Shown here: piece after piece, positions 1-7,435 of the stretch
Position numbering within the stretch: position 1 is the stretch's first letter
Layout of the letters: each line of letters opens with the position of its first letter
NCBI GenBank assembly: GCA_019119895.1
Contig: DWWD01000048.1
Location: 124,001-188,000, forward strand
Direction of reading: 5' to 3'
DNA: 64,000 bases
From: Candidatus Anaerostipes avistercoris
GTDB lineage: Bacteria > Bacillota > Clostridia > Lachnospirales > Lachnospiraceae
Notes under the pieces: generated by a model
Databases searched by the model: none
What the model saw: the letters and a program-made list of their open reading frames with translations, nothing else
Told to the model about the DNA's origin: nothing
Translations under genes and position numbers: made by a program

Positions 1-810
1 CTCCGGAGCATAAGATTTTTTCTCTCTGCGCTGTACTTTTGTAATGGTGATGTTCTGTCCCTTTAGTTTTTTCCCGACAGCCTGAGCGGTTTCCTTTTTA
101 AAGATTCGCTGATTTCCGTTTTTCCCTTCCCAGACAAAACTCATGCCCAGAGCCGGCACCTTCCACCCATAATATTTCTCAGGACGGAATTTCCGGATCT
201 CTTCTTCCCTCTCTGCAATCATAGCTAGAGTTGGAGTCTGCACCCTGCCGCAGGATAACTGGGCGTTGTATTTACAGGTCAGGGCTCTGGTGGCGTTGAT
301 TCCAACCAGCCAGTCAGCCTCAGCTCTGGAACGTGCCGCCCGGTAAAGATTGTCATAATCCTGTCCTTTTTTCAGATGGGCAAACCCGTCTTTGATGGCT
401 TTATCTGTCACAGAAGAAATCCAGAGACGATAAAGAGGCTTCTTGTTTCCGGCCATCTGAAGGATCCATCTTGCCACCAGTTCTCCTTCCCTTCCGGCGT
501 CGGTGGCAATGATAATACCGGAAATATCATTTCTGTGGATCAGCTTTTTCACTGCCTGAAACTGTCCGGATGTTTTGCGGAGCACCGTTAGTTTCCATTG
601 TTTCGGCATCATCGGAAGTGTATCCATATTCCATGTTTTATATTCTTTGCCGTACTGTTCCGGATCCGCCAGAGAGACCAGATGACCCAGAGCCCAGGTC
701 ACGACATAATTCTTTCCTTCGATGTAACTTTTTGTTTTATTGTGACAGCCTAATACCCTGGCAATGTCTCTTGCCACGGAAGGCTTTTCTGCTAAAACCA
801 GCTGTTTCAT
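1..810 (-). CDS. topB: DNA topoisomerase III, N-terminal part (runs off the window)
   Basis: Type IA topoisomerase that relaxes and decatenates DNA through a 5'-phosphotyrosine intermediate. The first 270 codons are visible. They begin MKQLVLAEKPSVARDIA, the TOPRIM opening with its catalytic glutamate in AEKPS, and continue to an ATDAGREGE block carrying the Mg-binding acidic residues. The Arg-rich RVQTPTL segment typical of the next domain follows. The catalytic tyrosine lies beyond the window edge. The start at 810 is supported by a GGAAGGAA ribosome site just upstream. The family is usually about 700 residues, so roughly 60% of the gene is missing here. A chromosomal TopB is common in Lachnospiraceae, although mobile elements also carry homologues. 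Nothing in the sequence decides between the two. Confidence 0.9.
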   Translation of the reverse strand, partial: MKQLVLAEKPSVARDIARVLGCHNKTKSYIEGKNYVVTWALGHLVSLADPEQYGKEYKTWNMDTLPMMPKQWKLTVLRKTSGQFQAVKKLIHRNDISGIIIATDAGREGELVARWILQMAGNKKPLYRLWISSVTDKAIKDGFAHLKKGQDYDNLYRAARSRAEADWLVGINATRALTCKYNAQLSCGRVQTPTLAMIAEREEEIRKFRPEKYYGWKVPALGMSFVWEGKNGNQRIFKKETAQAVGKKLKGQNITITKVQRREKKSYAPE

Positions 811-831
811 AAATCTGTTCCTTCCTAATGT

Positions 832-859
832 TTGATTCTTCTTTCTTCTATACTATAAT
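832..859 (+). promoter_or_regulatory. Promoter for the YfcE-type phosphodiesterase
   Basis: TTGATT (832-837) and TATAAT (854-859) are separated by 16 bp and lie 40 bp before the ATG at 900. This fits a sigma-A promoter with a short leader. Confidence 0.6.
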
Positions 860-899
860 GGAAATATCCAAAATAATCTACGAAAGAAGGGAAATTTTT

Positions 900-1445
900 A
901 TGAAATTAATGATTGCTTCCGATATCCACGGCTCTGCTTATTACTGCCGTCAGATGTTTGACGCCATGAAAAAAGAGCAGCCGGAAAAACTCCTGCTGCT
1001 GGGGGATCTTCTGTATCACGGCCCGAGAAATGACCTGCCGGAGAAATATGATCCAAAAGCCGTGATTTCCATGCTCAATCAATATAGAGATATGATTTTG
1101 TGTGTCCGGGGAAACTGTGACGCCGAAGTAGATCAGATGGTTCTGGATTTTCCAATCCAAAGCGACTCCTGTATTCTGTTTCTGAACGGGCGGACCTTTT
1201 TTGCCTCCCACGGACATATTGATTCTGAAAATCAGCCTCCAAAGCTGCACAAAGGAGACATTTTGCTCAATGGACATACCCACATTCCGGCATGGAGAGA
1301 ACATGAGGATTTTCTTTATTTAAACCCTGGTTCTGTTTCGATTCCGAAAGAAGGGTCTCCTCATAGTTATATGATTCTGGACGATCAGACCCTTTACTGG
1401 AAAGAATTAAACGGCAGTACCTATCACACGCTGAAGCTGGAATAA
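900..1445 (+). CDS. YfcE/MJ0936-type metallophosphodiesterase
   Basis: Calcineurin-like phosphoesterase of 181 residues. The metal-binding motifs appear in the family order: SDIHG near the N terminus, GDLLYHGPRN, GNCD, SHGHI and NGHTHIP. This arrangement, including GDLLYHGPRN, matches the YfcE class, which hydrolyses phosphodiesters in vitro. The physiological substrate is not settled. An in-frame codon at 828 would extend the protein by 24 residues. I chose the ATG at 900 because AGAAGGGA sits directly upstream, the leader promoter lies inside the extension, and the family starts with M-K-L-M-I-A-S-D. It stands alone, convergent with the YczE gene. Confidence 0.88.
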   Translation: MKLMIASDIHGSAYYCRQMFDAMKKEQPEKLLLLGDLLYHGPRNDLPEKYDPKAVISMLNQYRDMILCVRGNCDAEVDQMVLDFPIQSDSCILFLNGRTFFASHGHIDSENQPPKLHKGDILLNGHTHIPAWREHEDFLYLNPGSVSIPKEGSPHSYMILDDQTLYWKELNGSTYHTLKLE

Positions 1446-1463
1446 GAGCTGCCGCTCAGATCA

Positions 1464-2123
1464 TTAAGAAAGAAAAACGGCTTCGATTCCTCTGGCGACT
1501 TTATTGGTCTGTTTTGTGACCTGGCCGACAAACAGTGCTGCCGCAATGGTTCCTTCTCTCACGCCGTCCAGAGTTCCGAGAAAAATCAGAGATAAAACAA
1601 TGGCAATGCATACCAGCGTCACATCAAAAATGACCTTCATGTTTCCAAACCGGATCGGAGCTTTTTTGCAGATGGCAAGGACAATGCCCTCCCCTGCTGT
1701 GGTCACAAGGTCTGCCATAACCTCAACGCTGACGCCAAGGGCGATTAGGACAATTCCGATGATGCACAAAAGCCACTGCTGTACGTAATTGGAAAAATGA
1801 AGAGGCTCAATGACATATTCCGCTACATCGATCATGGTTCCGAATACAATGGCTGCCGGAATCTGCAAAAGCTGAAACCATTCATAGTCCCTGCGCAGAA
1901 TCCCGATCTGGATCAGTACAAACAGGATATTCATAATGATCGTGGTCGTTCCCACAGACAGACCGGAAATAACAGATGTGACATAGGGAACACTGGAAAT
2001 CGGAGAGGTTCCGAGGGCTGCTTTGATGGAAAAAGCCACGCCGAAAGCCATGATGCTCAGACCAAGGCACAAAAAAAGAAAGCGCCGGATTGGATAGTCA
2101 ATATTTCTTCTTTTCTGACTCAT
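1464..2123 (-). CDS. YczE/YyaS/YitT-family integral membrane protein
   Basis: A 219-residue membrane protein with about five hydrophobic segments. It carries the family signature region KAALGTSPISSVPYV near residues 35-50, then GTTTIIMN. Relatives such as B. subtilis YczE are membrane proteins of unknown biochemical function, one of them linked to non-ribosomal peptide production. Its ATG overlaps the stop of the upstream MarR gene by four bases (ATGA). The pair is therefore translationally coupled, and the membrane protein is probably the MarR target. It may act as an exporter or permease, but the sequence does not show a substrate. Confidence 0.8.
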   Translation of the reverse strand: MSQKRRNIDYPIRRFLFLCLGLSIMAFGVAFSIKAALGTSPISSVPYVTSVISGLSVGTTTIIMNILFVLIQIGILRRDYEWFQLLQIPAAIVFGTMIDVAEYVIEPLHFSNYVQQWLLCIIGIVLIALGVSVEVMADLVTTAGEGIVLAICKKAPIRFGNMKVIFDVTLVCIAIVLSLIFLGTLDGVREGTIAAALFVGQVTKQTNKVARGIEAVFLS

Positions 2124-2560
2124 TTTCCCGCCTCCTTTTCTGCAGCCTGTGTCTGCATGGAATCACACAATTTTGTAAGAAGTTCTTTTAAGGCCGTCAC
2201 TTCGTTCTCTGACAGTTCACTGGCGGCGTTCGCTTCCACGCTCTGGAAAATACCAGTCAGCTGCTGTGCAGCTTTTTCTCCTTTTTCTGTCATGGAAACA
2301 TATAAGGACCGGCGGTTTCCTTCCTTCTGGCGGCGGACAACCAGTCCGGCGGTTTCCATGCGCAGCAAAATACTTCCCACTGTTGCCTGTTCGATTTCAC
2401 AATAAGATGCGATTGTCTTCTGATCGGCCTCTTTGTATTTCTGTAAAAATTCTAAAATTTTAGGCTGTCCGGAGGTCAGACCGATTTTCCCGATTTCGGC
2501 CTGAATTTTCCGGTAAAACATCGCATGCGTCTTCATTAAAAGATAATGCAGGCTTTCCAT
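2120..2560 (-). CDS. MarR-family transcriptional regulator
   Basis: A winged-helix regulator of 146 residues. The recognition region reads DQKTIASYCEIEQATVGSIL. It is followed by the wing RRQKEGNRRSLYV, the usual MarR D/E-x-R-R pattern. Longer in-frame versions reach 2800 but run through the structured intergenic block. The ATG at 2560 has TAAGGAG seven bases upstream and is preceded by a consensus promoter, so I use it. The gene overlaps the following YczE-family gene by four bases. A near-perfect 24-bp palindrome lies between promoter and ribosome site, so autorepression is likely. Confidence 0.88.
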   Translation of the reverse strand: MESLHYLLMKTHAMFYRKIQAEIGKIGLTSGQPKILEFLQKYKEADQKTIASYCEIEQATVGSILLRMETAGLVVRRQKEGNRRSLYVSMTEKGEKAAQQLTGIFQSVEANAASELSENEVTALKELLTKLCDSMQTQAAEKEAGK

Positions 2561-2574
2561 AATTCTAACACTCC

Positions 2575-2598
2575 TTATTATAAGAATTCTTATTATAA
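2575..2598 (-). promoter_or_regulatory. Candidate MarR operator
   Basis: A 24-bp palindrome centred on GAATTC, with arms of TTATnATAA and only one mismatched pair. It covers about +2 to +25 of the predicted transcript and touches the ribosome site. Binding here would block transcription of the MarR/YczE operon. Confidence 0.65.
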
Positions 2599-2606
2599 CA
2601 GAACTT

Positions 2607-2635
2607 ATTGTAATCTGGATACGCTGCAATGTCAA
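2607..2635 (-). promoter_or_regulatory. Promoter of the MarR-YczE operon
   Basis: On the minus strand, TTGACA (2630-2635) and TACAAT (2607-2612) are separated by exactly 17 bp. The palindromic operator follows immediately downstream. Confidence 0.8.
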
Positions 2636-2640
2636 GCATA

Positions 2641-2767
2641 CAAGAAAGAATCCTGCTTTGCAGGATTCTCCGCCTGCGGAGGGGCGCATGAGCGGCATCT
2701 TCCGTTCCGCCGCAGTGCGATCCTCGCGGAGCGTTTTTATTTCATAGAAACGAAGGTTCCTATGAAA
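2641..2767. repeat. Structured intergenic block, possible dispersed repeat
   Basis: Between the MarR promoter and the next terminator lie three consecutive dyads. The first is a 9-bp stem AGAATCCTG/CAGGATTCT (2648-2670). The second is a GC-rich stretch with CCGCCTGCGG-type self-complementarity. The third is an 8-bp stem TTTCATAG/CTATGAAA (2740-2767). Local base composition is much more GC-rich than the flanks. I recall similar modules between genes in Lachnospiraceae, but copy number cannot be checked here. No gene is convincing in it. Confidence 0.4.
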
Positions 2768-2800
2768 CAAAAATGCCAGCCGAATCATAGCGGCTGGCAC
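2764..2800 (-). terminator. Terminator after the 84-residue hypothetical gene
   Basis: A 9-bp stem (GCCAGCCG core, 2774-2782 with 2791-2799) has an 8-nt loop. On the minus strand it is followed by ATTTTTGTTTC. It lies just after the stop at 2814. Confidence 0.85.
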
Positions 2801-2813
2801 GGAATCTGAAATT

Positions 2814-3068
2814 TTATTCTTTGATCACATCGTCAATGGTATCAAAAGGAATTCCTTCATTTTCTCCATTGTCCTTGTGCATATATAAGATATCATCTTC
2901 TTCGGTATACCGGGCAAATTCAATCTGCATAAAGGTTCCTTTTCTCTCGATTCCATCTAAGGTTTTTACCCGAATGCGGTCATTCTGAGAGATAAATAAT
3001 ACTTCTCTGCCGCCTTCCGGATCTTCTTTTTCCAGACGCACGCCCGGGAGTACACTGATAAATTCCAT
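2814..3068 (-). CDS. Small hypothetical protein (84 aa)
   Basis: I do not recognise a family. The 84-residue product begins MEFISVLPGVRLEKED and is acidic, with many Glu and Asp. It alternates short hydrophobic stretches (REVLFI, DRIRVKTLDG) in a way that suggests a small beta-rich, SH3-like fold. There is no signal peptide or membrane segment. The ATG at 3068 is preceded by GAGAAGGAG at good spacing. Longer versions would run back across the ribosome site into the macrodomain gene. It follows the macrodomain gene by about 75 bases and is closed by a strong terminator, so it may be the last gene of the sirtuin-macrodomain transcript. Confidence 0.6.
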   Translation of the reverse strand: MEFISVLPGVRLEKEDPEGGREVLFISQNDRIRVKTLDGIERKGTFMQIEFARYTEEDDILYMHKDNGENEGIPFDTIDDVIKE

Positions 3069-3142
3069 AACGCTTCTCCTTCTCTTAAGATGGATACATT
3101 TTACTGCAAATGACAGCAAAATGCAACGCCGGAGAGACCGGA

Positions 3143-3976
3143 TCAAATCAACAGTTCTTTGTAATACTGCTCATCGATATCCTTAAACACATTGAAAATC
3201 ACCCGGTCAAAATCTCCGGCATGGTGATCCAGAAAGTCAGAAACGGTTTTTACCGCGATTTTCGCCGCCTCGTCATTTGGAAAATGAAATTCTCCTGTGG
3301 AAATACAGCAAAAGGCCACAGAGCGGATGTTGTTTTCCACACAGCATTTCAGGACGCTTTCATAACAGTTTTTCAGGTCATTTTTCAGTTTCCGGTTCAG
3401 ACGGTATCCCACAATCGGGCCTACCGTATGGATCACATGCTCTGCCGGAAGATTATATCCTTTTGTCAGCATTGCCCGGCCTGTCGGTTCCTCATACTGC
3501 TGACCGAAACGGACTCTCTTCTGATTCATACGGCAGTTACACTCTTCCCGCAGTTCGATTCCTGCCGCGCTGTGAATGGCGTTGTCAATGCACCGGTGAC
3601 ATGGAATGAAGCACCCGAGCATCTGGGAATTTGCCGCATTTACGATGGCGCCTGCCGCAAGTCTCGTAATATCTCCTTTCCAGATAGAAATTTTGTCCGC
3701 ATACGGATGAGAACTCTGATATTCTTCCTGTATGGTCTGAATATCAGATAAAGTTACGATGCCTTTTTTCTTTGCCTCTTCCTCCAGAAATTCATCCTGG
3801 ACTTTCAGGACTTCTTCCGGCATTTCTCCCGGCATCCGGATATTCATCAGAGAGCGGAGCGCCATCCGCCTGCTGTCATAATCGTCGTCTACTTCCAGAT
3901 CTCTGTACTGTACAGAATCTTCTTTGAACTCTTTCAGAAGATAATCCAGACGTTCTTCCTGATCAGAAAATTTCAT
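3143..3976 (-). CDS. Zinc-type macrodomain ADP-ribosyl hydrolase
   Basis: A macrodomain protein of 277 residues, expected to remove ADP-ribose from target proteins. A helical N-terminal extension of about 90 residues precedes the macrodomain, which starts near DKISIWKGDITRLAAGAIVNAANSQM. The insert CFIPCHRCIDNAIHSAAG gives the Cys/His set that holds the zinc in this subclass. It is followed by the substrate-loop region FGQQYEEPTGRAMLT and HTVGP, then CISTGEFHFP. The start is the ATG at 3976, ten bases after GGAGG. A GTG three codons earlier is too close to that site. It lies 18 bases downstream of the SirTM sirtuin. In known pairs the two enzymes write and erase the same mark. Confidence 0.88.
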   Translation of the reverse strand: MKFSDQEERLDYLLKEFKEDSVQYRDLEVDDDYDSRRMALRSLMNIRMPGEMPEEVLKVQDEFLEEEAKKKGIVTLSDIQTIQEEYQSSHPYADKISIWKGDITRLAAGAIVNAANSQMLGCFIPCHRCIDNAIHSAAGIELREECNCRMNQKRVRFGQQYEEPTGRAMLTKGYNLPAEHVIHTVGPIVGYRLNRKLKNDLKNCYESVLKCCVENNIRSVAFCCISTGEFHFPNDEAAKIAVKTVSDFLDHHAGDFDRVIFNVFKDIDEQYYKELLI

Positions 3977-3994
3977 TACTATCACTCCTCCTTT

Positions 3995-4939
3995 TTACTG
4001 ATGTTCCACCGCATGCAGCAGATCGGACACACTTTGTTTCATATCGGCGTTAATTCCAATGGCCCGGTTTCCGAGACTTTCCGGGACAACGGCTTCGTCC
4101 AGGTTCAGCCGGATCAGGGTCATATTTTTATGTTCCCGGGCAAGTTTCTCAAAAGGAAATCTTACAATCACCGGCGTATTAAATCCAATGCCCAGCTCCA
4201 GAAGAACGGTCTTTCCGTTTTTGCACTGTTCCACAAAACTGCCGAACCGTTTTTCTGCCTCATGCCACTGCTCATCTTCCACAAAAGAATCATCGCACCG
4301 CAGGTTCATTGCCATAGGTCCGCCGCATACCGGGCATTTCGGAACCATATGAGAAGGGATCAGGCAGTCTTTTCTTGCGGCATTCATCTGTTTCATCATT
4401 TCCACATCATCATACGTCTTTGGATGGCAGCCTCTCATGCACTGGATCCTTCCATAGTCTCCCTGGGTGGCAAAAATATGCTCAGCGCCGAAATCCGCCT
4501 TATAAAACTGACGGTCTGTATTGGTGGTAAGAACAAAATATTCCTTATCTTTTACGATCTCCTTCAGCTGCCGGTAAAGAGGAAGAGCCGGCGGGGCGAT
4601 ACGGTTTACATATACATGTTTGGACCAGTATCCCCAGCGGGCTTCTTCACTTGGAAACGGATAAAATCCCGCGCTGTACATATCCGTCATACCGTATTTA
4701 TCAATGAATTCCGCGAAATTGCTCTGAAATCGTTCGCCGCTGTAAGTTAATCCGGCTGCCGCTGAAAGGCCTGCTCCGGCTCCGATGAAAATCCGGTCCG
4801 CCTGCCGGATTACATCGGCCGCAGACTGAATCTGTTCATCATACGGAATTTTCTGAAATACATAGTCACTGGCAGGAACTCCGCAGAGGAAATTCTGAAA
4901 AGTAACTTTTGGTTTTCTGGATTTCAATTTTTCAAACAT
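3995..4939 (-). CDS. Class M sirtuin (SirTM), likely protein ADP-ribosyltransferase
   Basis: An NAD-dependent sirtuin-fold enzyme of 314 residues. The NAD-binding GAGAGLSAAAGLTYSGERF block sits near residue 55, TTNTDRQF corresponds to the usual TQNID region, and zinc-type cysteines occur in MRGCHPK and KCPVCGGPM. The normal catalytic histidine motif is replaced by FATQGDYGRIQC. In the SirTM class such proteins lack ordinary deacetylase activity and ADP-ribosylate partners. In staphylococci and streptococci the partner is a lipoylated GcvH-like protein. No lipoyl-carrier or lipoate ligase gene is adjacent here, so the substrate is unknown. The start has AAAGGAG upstream. It is the first gene of an operon with the macrodomain hydrolase. 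Confidence 0.85.
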   Translation of the reverse strand: MFEKLKSRKPKVTFQNFLCGVPASDYVFQKIPYDEQIQSAADVIRQADRIFIGAGAGLSAAAGLTYSGERFQSNFAEFIDKYGMTDMYSAGFYPFPSEEARWGYWSKHVYVNRIAPPALPLYRQLKEIVKDKEYFVLTTNTDRQFYKADFGAEHIFATQGDYGRIQCMRGCHPKTYDDVEMMKQMNAARKDCLIPSHMVPKCPVCGGPMAMNLRCDDSFVEDEQWHEAEKRFGSFVEQCKNGKTVLLELGIGFNTPVIVRFPFEKLAREHKNMTLIRLNLDEAVVPESLGNRAIGINADMKQSVSDLLHAVEHQ

Positions 4940-4964
4940 TCCTTTTGCACTCCTTTATAATCTT

Positions 4965-4980
4965 AACAAAAGATTTTGTT
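4965..4980 (-). promoter_or_regulatory. Inverted repeat in the SirTM leader, candidate operator
   Basis: AACAAAA, two bases, TTTTGTT: a perfect 7-2-7 dyad 25 bases before the SirTM start, between the predicted promoter and ribosome site. A second TTGTTGTAA copy lies about 45 bp further upstream. No regulator gene is adjacent. Confidence 0.4.
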
Positions 4981-5003
4981 GTAACTTCTTTAATTACTTC
5001 TTG

Positions 5004-5031
5004 ATTATAATATAGCGCAGTCTTGTTGTAA
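5004..5031 (-). promoter_or_regulatory. Likely promoter for SirTM-macrodomain
   Basis: On the minus strand, TATAAT (5004-5009) has TTACAA (5026-5031) 16 bp upstream. The -35 is weak, so the position is tentative. Confidence 0.45.
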
Positions 5032-5107
5032 TGCCAATAGTTATAATTAAAAAAGGAGACAACATCTTGTACATGTGACATTATCTATGTATTCATTATT
5101 ACAATTT

Positions 5108-5374
5108 TTAATTCAGGTTCTCTCCGTTTGATGTAATTACCTTTCGGATGATTTTTTCAAATTTCATAGGTGTATATCTCATTCCGTCTGCCAATTGTTC
5201 CGTATCTGTATCAGAAAATCCCAGTTTATGATAGACAGGTACAGCATAAGGAGAAGAATTAACAGTAAATACATTTCTTTCACTGTGGTTTAAAACATAC
5301 TCCCAAAGTTTTCTTCCAATTCCCTGTCTATGATATTTTGCTTTTACAAAGAAACAGCAGAGTCGAATTTCCAT
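5108..5374 (-). pseudogene. Truncated GNAT acetyltransferase (C-terminal half)
   Basis: The 88 codons encode only the back half of a GNAT N-acetyltransferase. They begin at the strand leading into acetyl-CoA motif A (VKAKYHRQGIGRKLW), continue with FTVNSSPYAVPVYHKLGF and end with the usual C-terminal strand. The roughly 65 N-terminal residues normally needed for the acceptor site are missing, and an in-frame stop lies a few codons upstream. A GAGGTG sequence does precede the ATG, so a short product could still be made. It follows the alpha/beta hydrolase by 29 bases in an AT-rich patch. I read it as a remnant left when the 5' part was lost. Confidence 0.65.
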
Positions 5375-5403
5375 GTATTCACCTCACTTTGTTAAATTTG
5401 AAA

Positions 5404-6168
5404 TTATATAATAGCTTGAAGAATATCATAAAATTCTTCTTTTGCATATTTTTCCATAAATGGATTATGACCGCATTTTTCAAAAATATAAGTTTTGCAT
5501 GGAATACCGTTTTCTTTCAGCGGTTTCATGACTCCCTCTATAGGGTGAGGATCGCAAACTCCCTGTACTAAAAATAGTTTGCTCTGAATGTTTTTAAATA
5601 CTGTCAATAACTCTCCGCTGGTTCTCAACTCAATCGCTTCATTCCAAATTCTGTTATACATTTCATGGTCTGCTTTGTCTGCCATGAGTTTTTCACTGCT
5701 TTCCAGGCAATAATTATCTGATTTTTCTAAAATACCAGGTACCTTTTTCATGTCTTCACCAGCAGCCACATTATCTATTACTCTCTGAAAGATTTTTCTT
5801 TCTTCGCCTGAAAGACTGCGCAATCTTCGTAAAGATATTTCTTTGACATATTGATCTGCAAGCGGCGGGCAGCCGACTAAGACAATATTTTTACATATCT
5901 TTGGATATTTTCCTGCAAATAGTACAGCTAACCATGCACCCCATGAATGACCAATTAAAGTCAATCTGTCTTGACAATGTTCTGTAATTTGCATGTGTAA
6001 CTCTTCAATCAATTCAGCTATGGAATACTTGGATTGCAACGCTTCAACAATCCCTTTTCCCGTTAATCTATTTAATTCTTCTGCGCAGCTATTTAAAGAA
6101 TCTATTGCACCGGGACCGCCATGAATTAAAACGGTCTTATACGGTGTGTTTCCATGTAATTCAACCAT
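5404..6168 (-). CDS. Alpha/beta hydrolase, proline iminopeptidase-like
   Basis: A serine hydrolase of 254 residues. It shows LIHGGPG (oxyanion loop), the nucleophile elbow GHSWGAW, an Asp in QGVCDPHP and the catalytic His in EKCGHNPF. HGGPG is typical of the S33 aminopeptidase/epoxide-hydrolase-like group, but the substrate cannot be read. A GTG codon at 6198 is in frame, but it overlaps the TATAAT of the promoter. The ATG at 6168, with TGAGG upstream, is therefore the likely start. The gene and the truncated GNAT behind it are much richer in A+T than the neighbours, which suggests acquisition by transfer. Confidence 0.75.
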   Translation of the reverse strand: MVELHGNTPYKTVLIHGGPGAIDSLNSCAEELNRLTGKGIVEALQSKYSIAELIEELHMQITEHCQDRLTLIGHSWGAWLAVLFAGKYPKICKNIVLVGCPPLADQYVKEISLRRLRSLSGEERKIFQRVIDNVAAGEDMKKVPGILEKSDNYCLESSEKLMADKADHEMYNRIWNEAIELRTSGELLTVFKNIQSKLFLVQGVCDPHPIEGVMKPLKENGIPCKTYIFEKCGHNPFMEKYAKEEFYDILQAII

Positions 6169-6198
6169 TTTTACCTTTACCTCAATTTCTATACCCAC

Positions 6199-6227
6199 AT
6201 TATATCAGCCATATTTCAGCCATTCAA
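6199..6227 (-). promoter_or_regulatory. Promoter of the alpha/beta hydrolase
   Basis: On the minus strand, an extended -10 TGATATAAT (6199-6207) has TTGAAT 17 bp upstream of its TATAAT. It leads into the ATG at 6168. Confidence 0.65.
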
Positions 6228-6294
6228 TGAAATAAAGACTTACCTTACATTTATCTGACATTTCCGATAGAATTCGCAAAATCGTCCTGGCCGA

Positions 6295-6303
6295 TGCTAT
6301 AAT
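6295..6303 (+). promoter_or_regulatory. Extended -10 for the VanZ-RDD gene
   Basis: TGCTATAAT lies 23 bp before the ATG at 6326. No good -35 is seen. Confidence 0.4.
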
Positions 6304-6325
6304 CAGGGTGAAAGGAAGTGATTGT

Positions 6326-7435
6326 ATGGAACTGTATGCTGACATCATCAAAGAAGCACTGCTCTTCTTCCCTGTGCTTGCTTTCTTTGTAACCATCCCT
6401 TATATCATTCATAATTACCGGAAGTTTGGCTCTGTCCTCAGTCTGAGGATTCTTATTGTCTATTCCTTTGTCCTGTATCTTCTCTGTGCGTATTTCCTTG
6501 TAATACTGCCGCTTCCTTCCCGGCAGGAAGCAGCTCTTATGACCGGTCCGAGACTGCAGATGATTCCGTTTCATTTTGTGGCGGATATCATCAAAGAAGC
6601 CGGTTCCGGAGGCATTTTCTCTTATATCAATAATCCGGCATTGTTCCAGATGCTGTTTAATGTCGCCATGACCATTCCTTTTGGAATGTATCTTCGGTAT
6701 TATTTTCAATGGTCACGAAAAAAGACGCTGACCGCGTCTTTCCTGCTTTCTCTCTTTTTTGAATTTACTCAGCTTTCCGGATTATATTTTTATTATCCGA
6801 GAAGCTATCGTCTTTTTGATGTAGATGATCTTATGGCAAATACACTGGGCGGGATATCCGGCTACTATCTTGTGGGGCCTTTTCTGAATGTTCTCCCGGA
6901 CAGACGGCAGATGGATGAAGTCAGTTTCCGCAGGGGACAGGAAGTCTCACTTGCAAGGAGACTGACCGCCATTGTCATTGATATTACCGCGGCTGTATTT
7001 CTCGGAGGCGCCGCCGCTGTTTTATGCCGGATCTGTTCTGTCACTGTGCCATATCTCTCATGGATCATCTGCTTCGGATACTTTATTCTTCTTCCGGTCT
7101 TTTATGGCGGACAGACCTTTGGAAAACGCCTGACCGGAACAAAAATCGCTGCCGTCAGCAGACGCAATGCCGCCTGGTACCAGTATGTGATCCGCAGCGT
7201 TTCTATCTTCCTGGGCCTGTATGGAATCCCGAGGCTTGTCTACGAGTTCCTGGATTTCTGCGCCCGGTATCATGTTATAACAGAGTACGGGACCCTATTT
7301 CTCTCCGGTCTGTTTGCCGCCGGATACTGCTTTTACTTTGTGTTCGCAGCTGTTATGATGGCTCTTCACAAGCCTTTGTTTTACGAAAAAATGTCCCGCA
7401 CCCGGGTGATCAGCACCGTCCGGCGTCATTTATGA
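6326..7435 (+). CDS. VanZ-domain / RDD-domain fusion membrane protein
   Basis: A membrane protein of 369 residues with two recognisable parts. The first 190 residues form a VanZ-like domain: several membrane spans, the MIPFHFVADI region, FNVAMTIPFGMYLRYYF, FEFTQL and DVDDLMANTLGG. The rest is an RDD domain of three or four spans, containing RRLTAIVIDITAA, FYGGQTFGKRLTGTKI and a final hydrophobic pair. VanZ confers low-level teicoplanin resistance in enterococci, while RDD proteins are a broad membrane family. What the fusion does is unknown. The ATG at 6326 follows AAAGGAAG at proper spacing; an upstream GTG lies before that site. It converges with the aldehyde dehydrogenase, overlapping it by 10 bases. 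Confidence 0.8.
   Translation: MELYADIIKEALLFFPVLAFFVTIPYIIHNYRKFGSVLSLRILIVYSFVLYLLCAYFLVILPLPSRQEAALMTGPRLQMIPFHFVADIIKEAGSGGIFSYINNPALFQMLFNVAMTIPFGMYLRYYFQWSRKKTLTASFLLSLFFEFTQLSGLYFYYPRSYRLFDVDDLMANTLGGISGYYLVGPFLNVLPDRRQMDEVSFRRGQEVSLARRLTAIVIDITAAVFLGGAAAVLCRICSVTVPYLSWIICFGYFILLPVFYGGQTFGKRLTGTKIAAVSRRNAAWYQYVIRSVSIFLGLYGIPRLVYEFLDFCARYHVITEYGTLFLSGLFAAGYCFYFVFAAVMMALHKPLFYEKMSRTRVISTVRRHL

Noticed and set aside
2546-2809. Open frames on both strands through the MarR promoter and structured block
   Set aside because: They read through promoter boxes, the operator and hairpins. The MarR start with a good ribosome site is inside.
3110-3751. Long plus-strand frame opposite the macrodomain gene
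   Set aside because: The minus strand carries the conserved zinc-macrodomain motifs; the plus-strand product resembles nothing and lacks a ribosome site.
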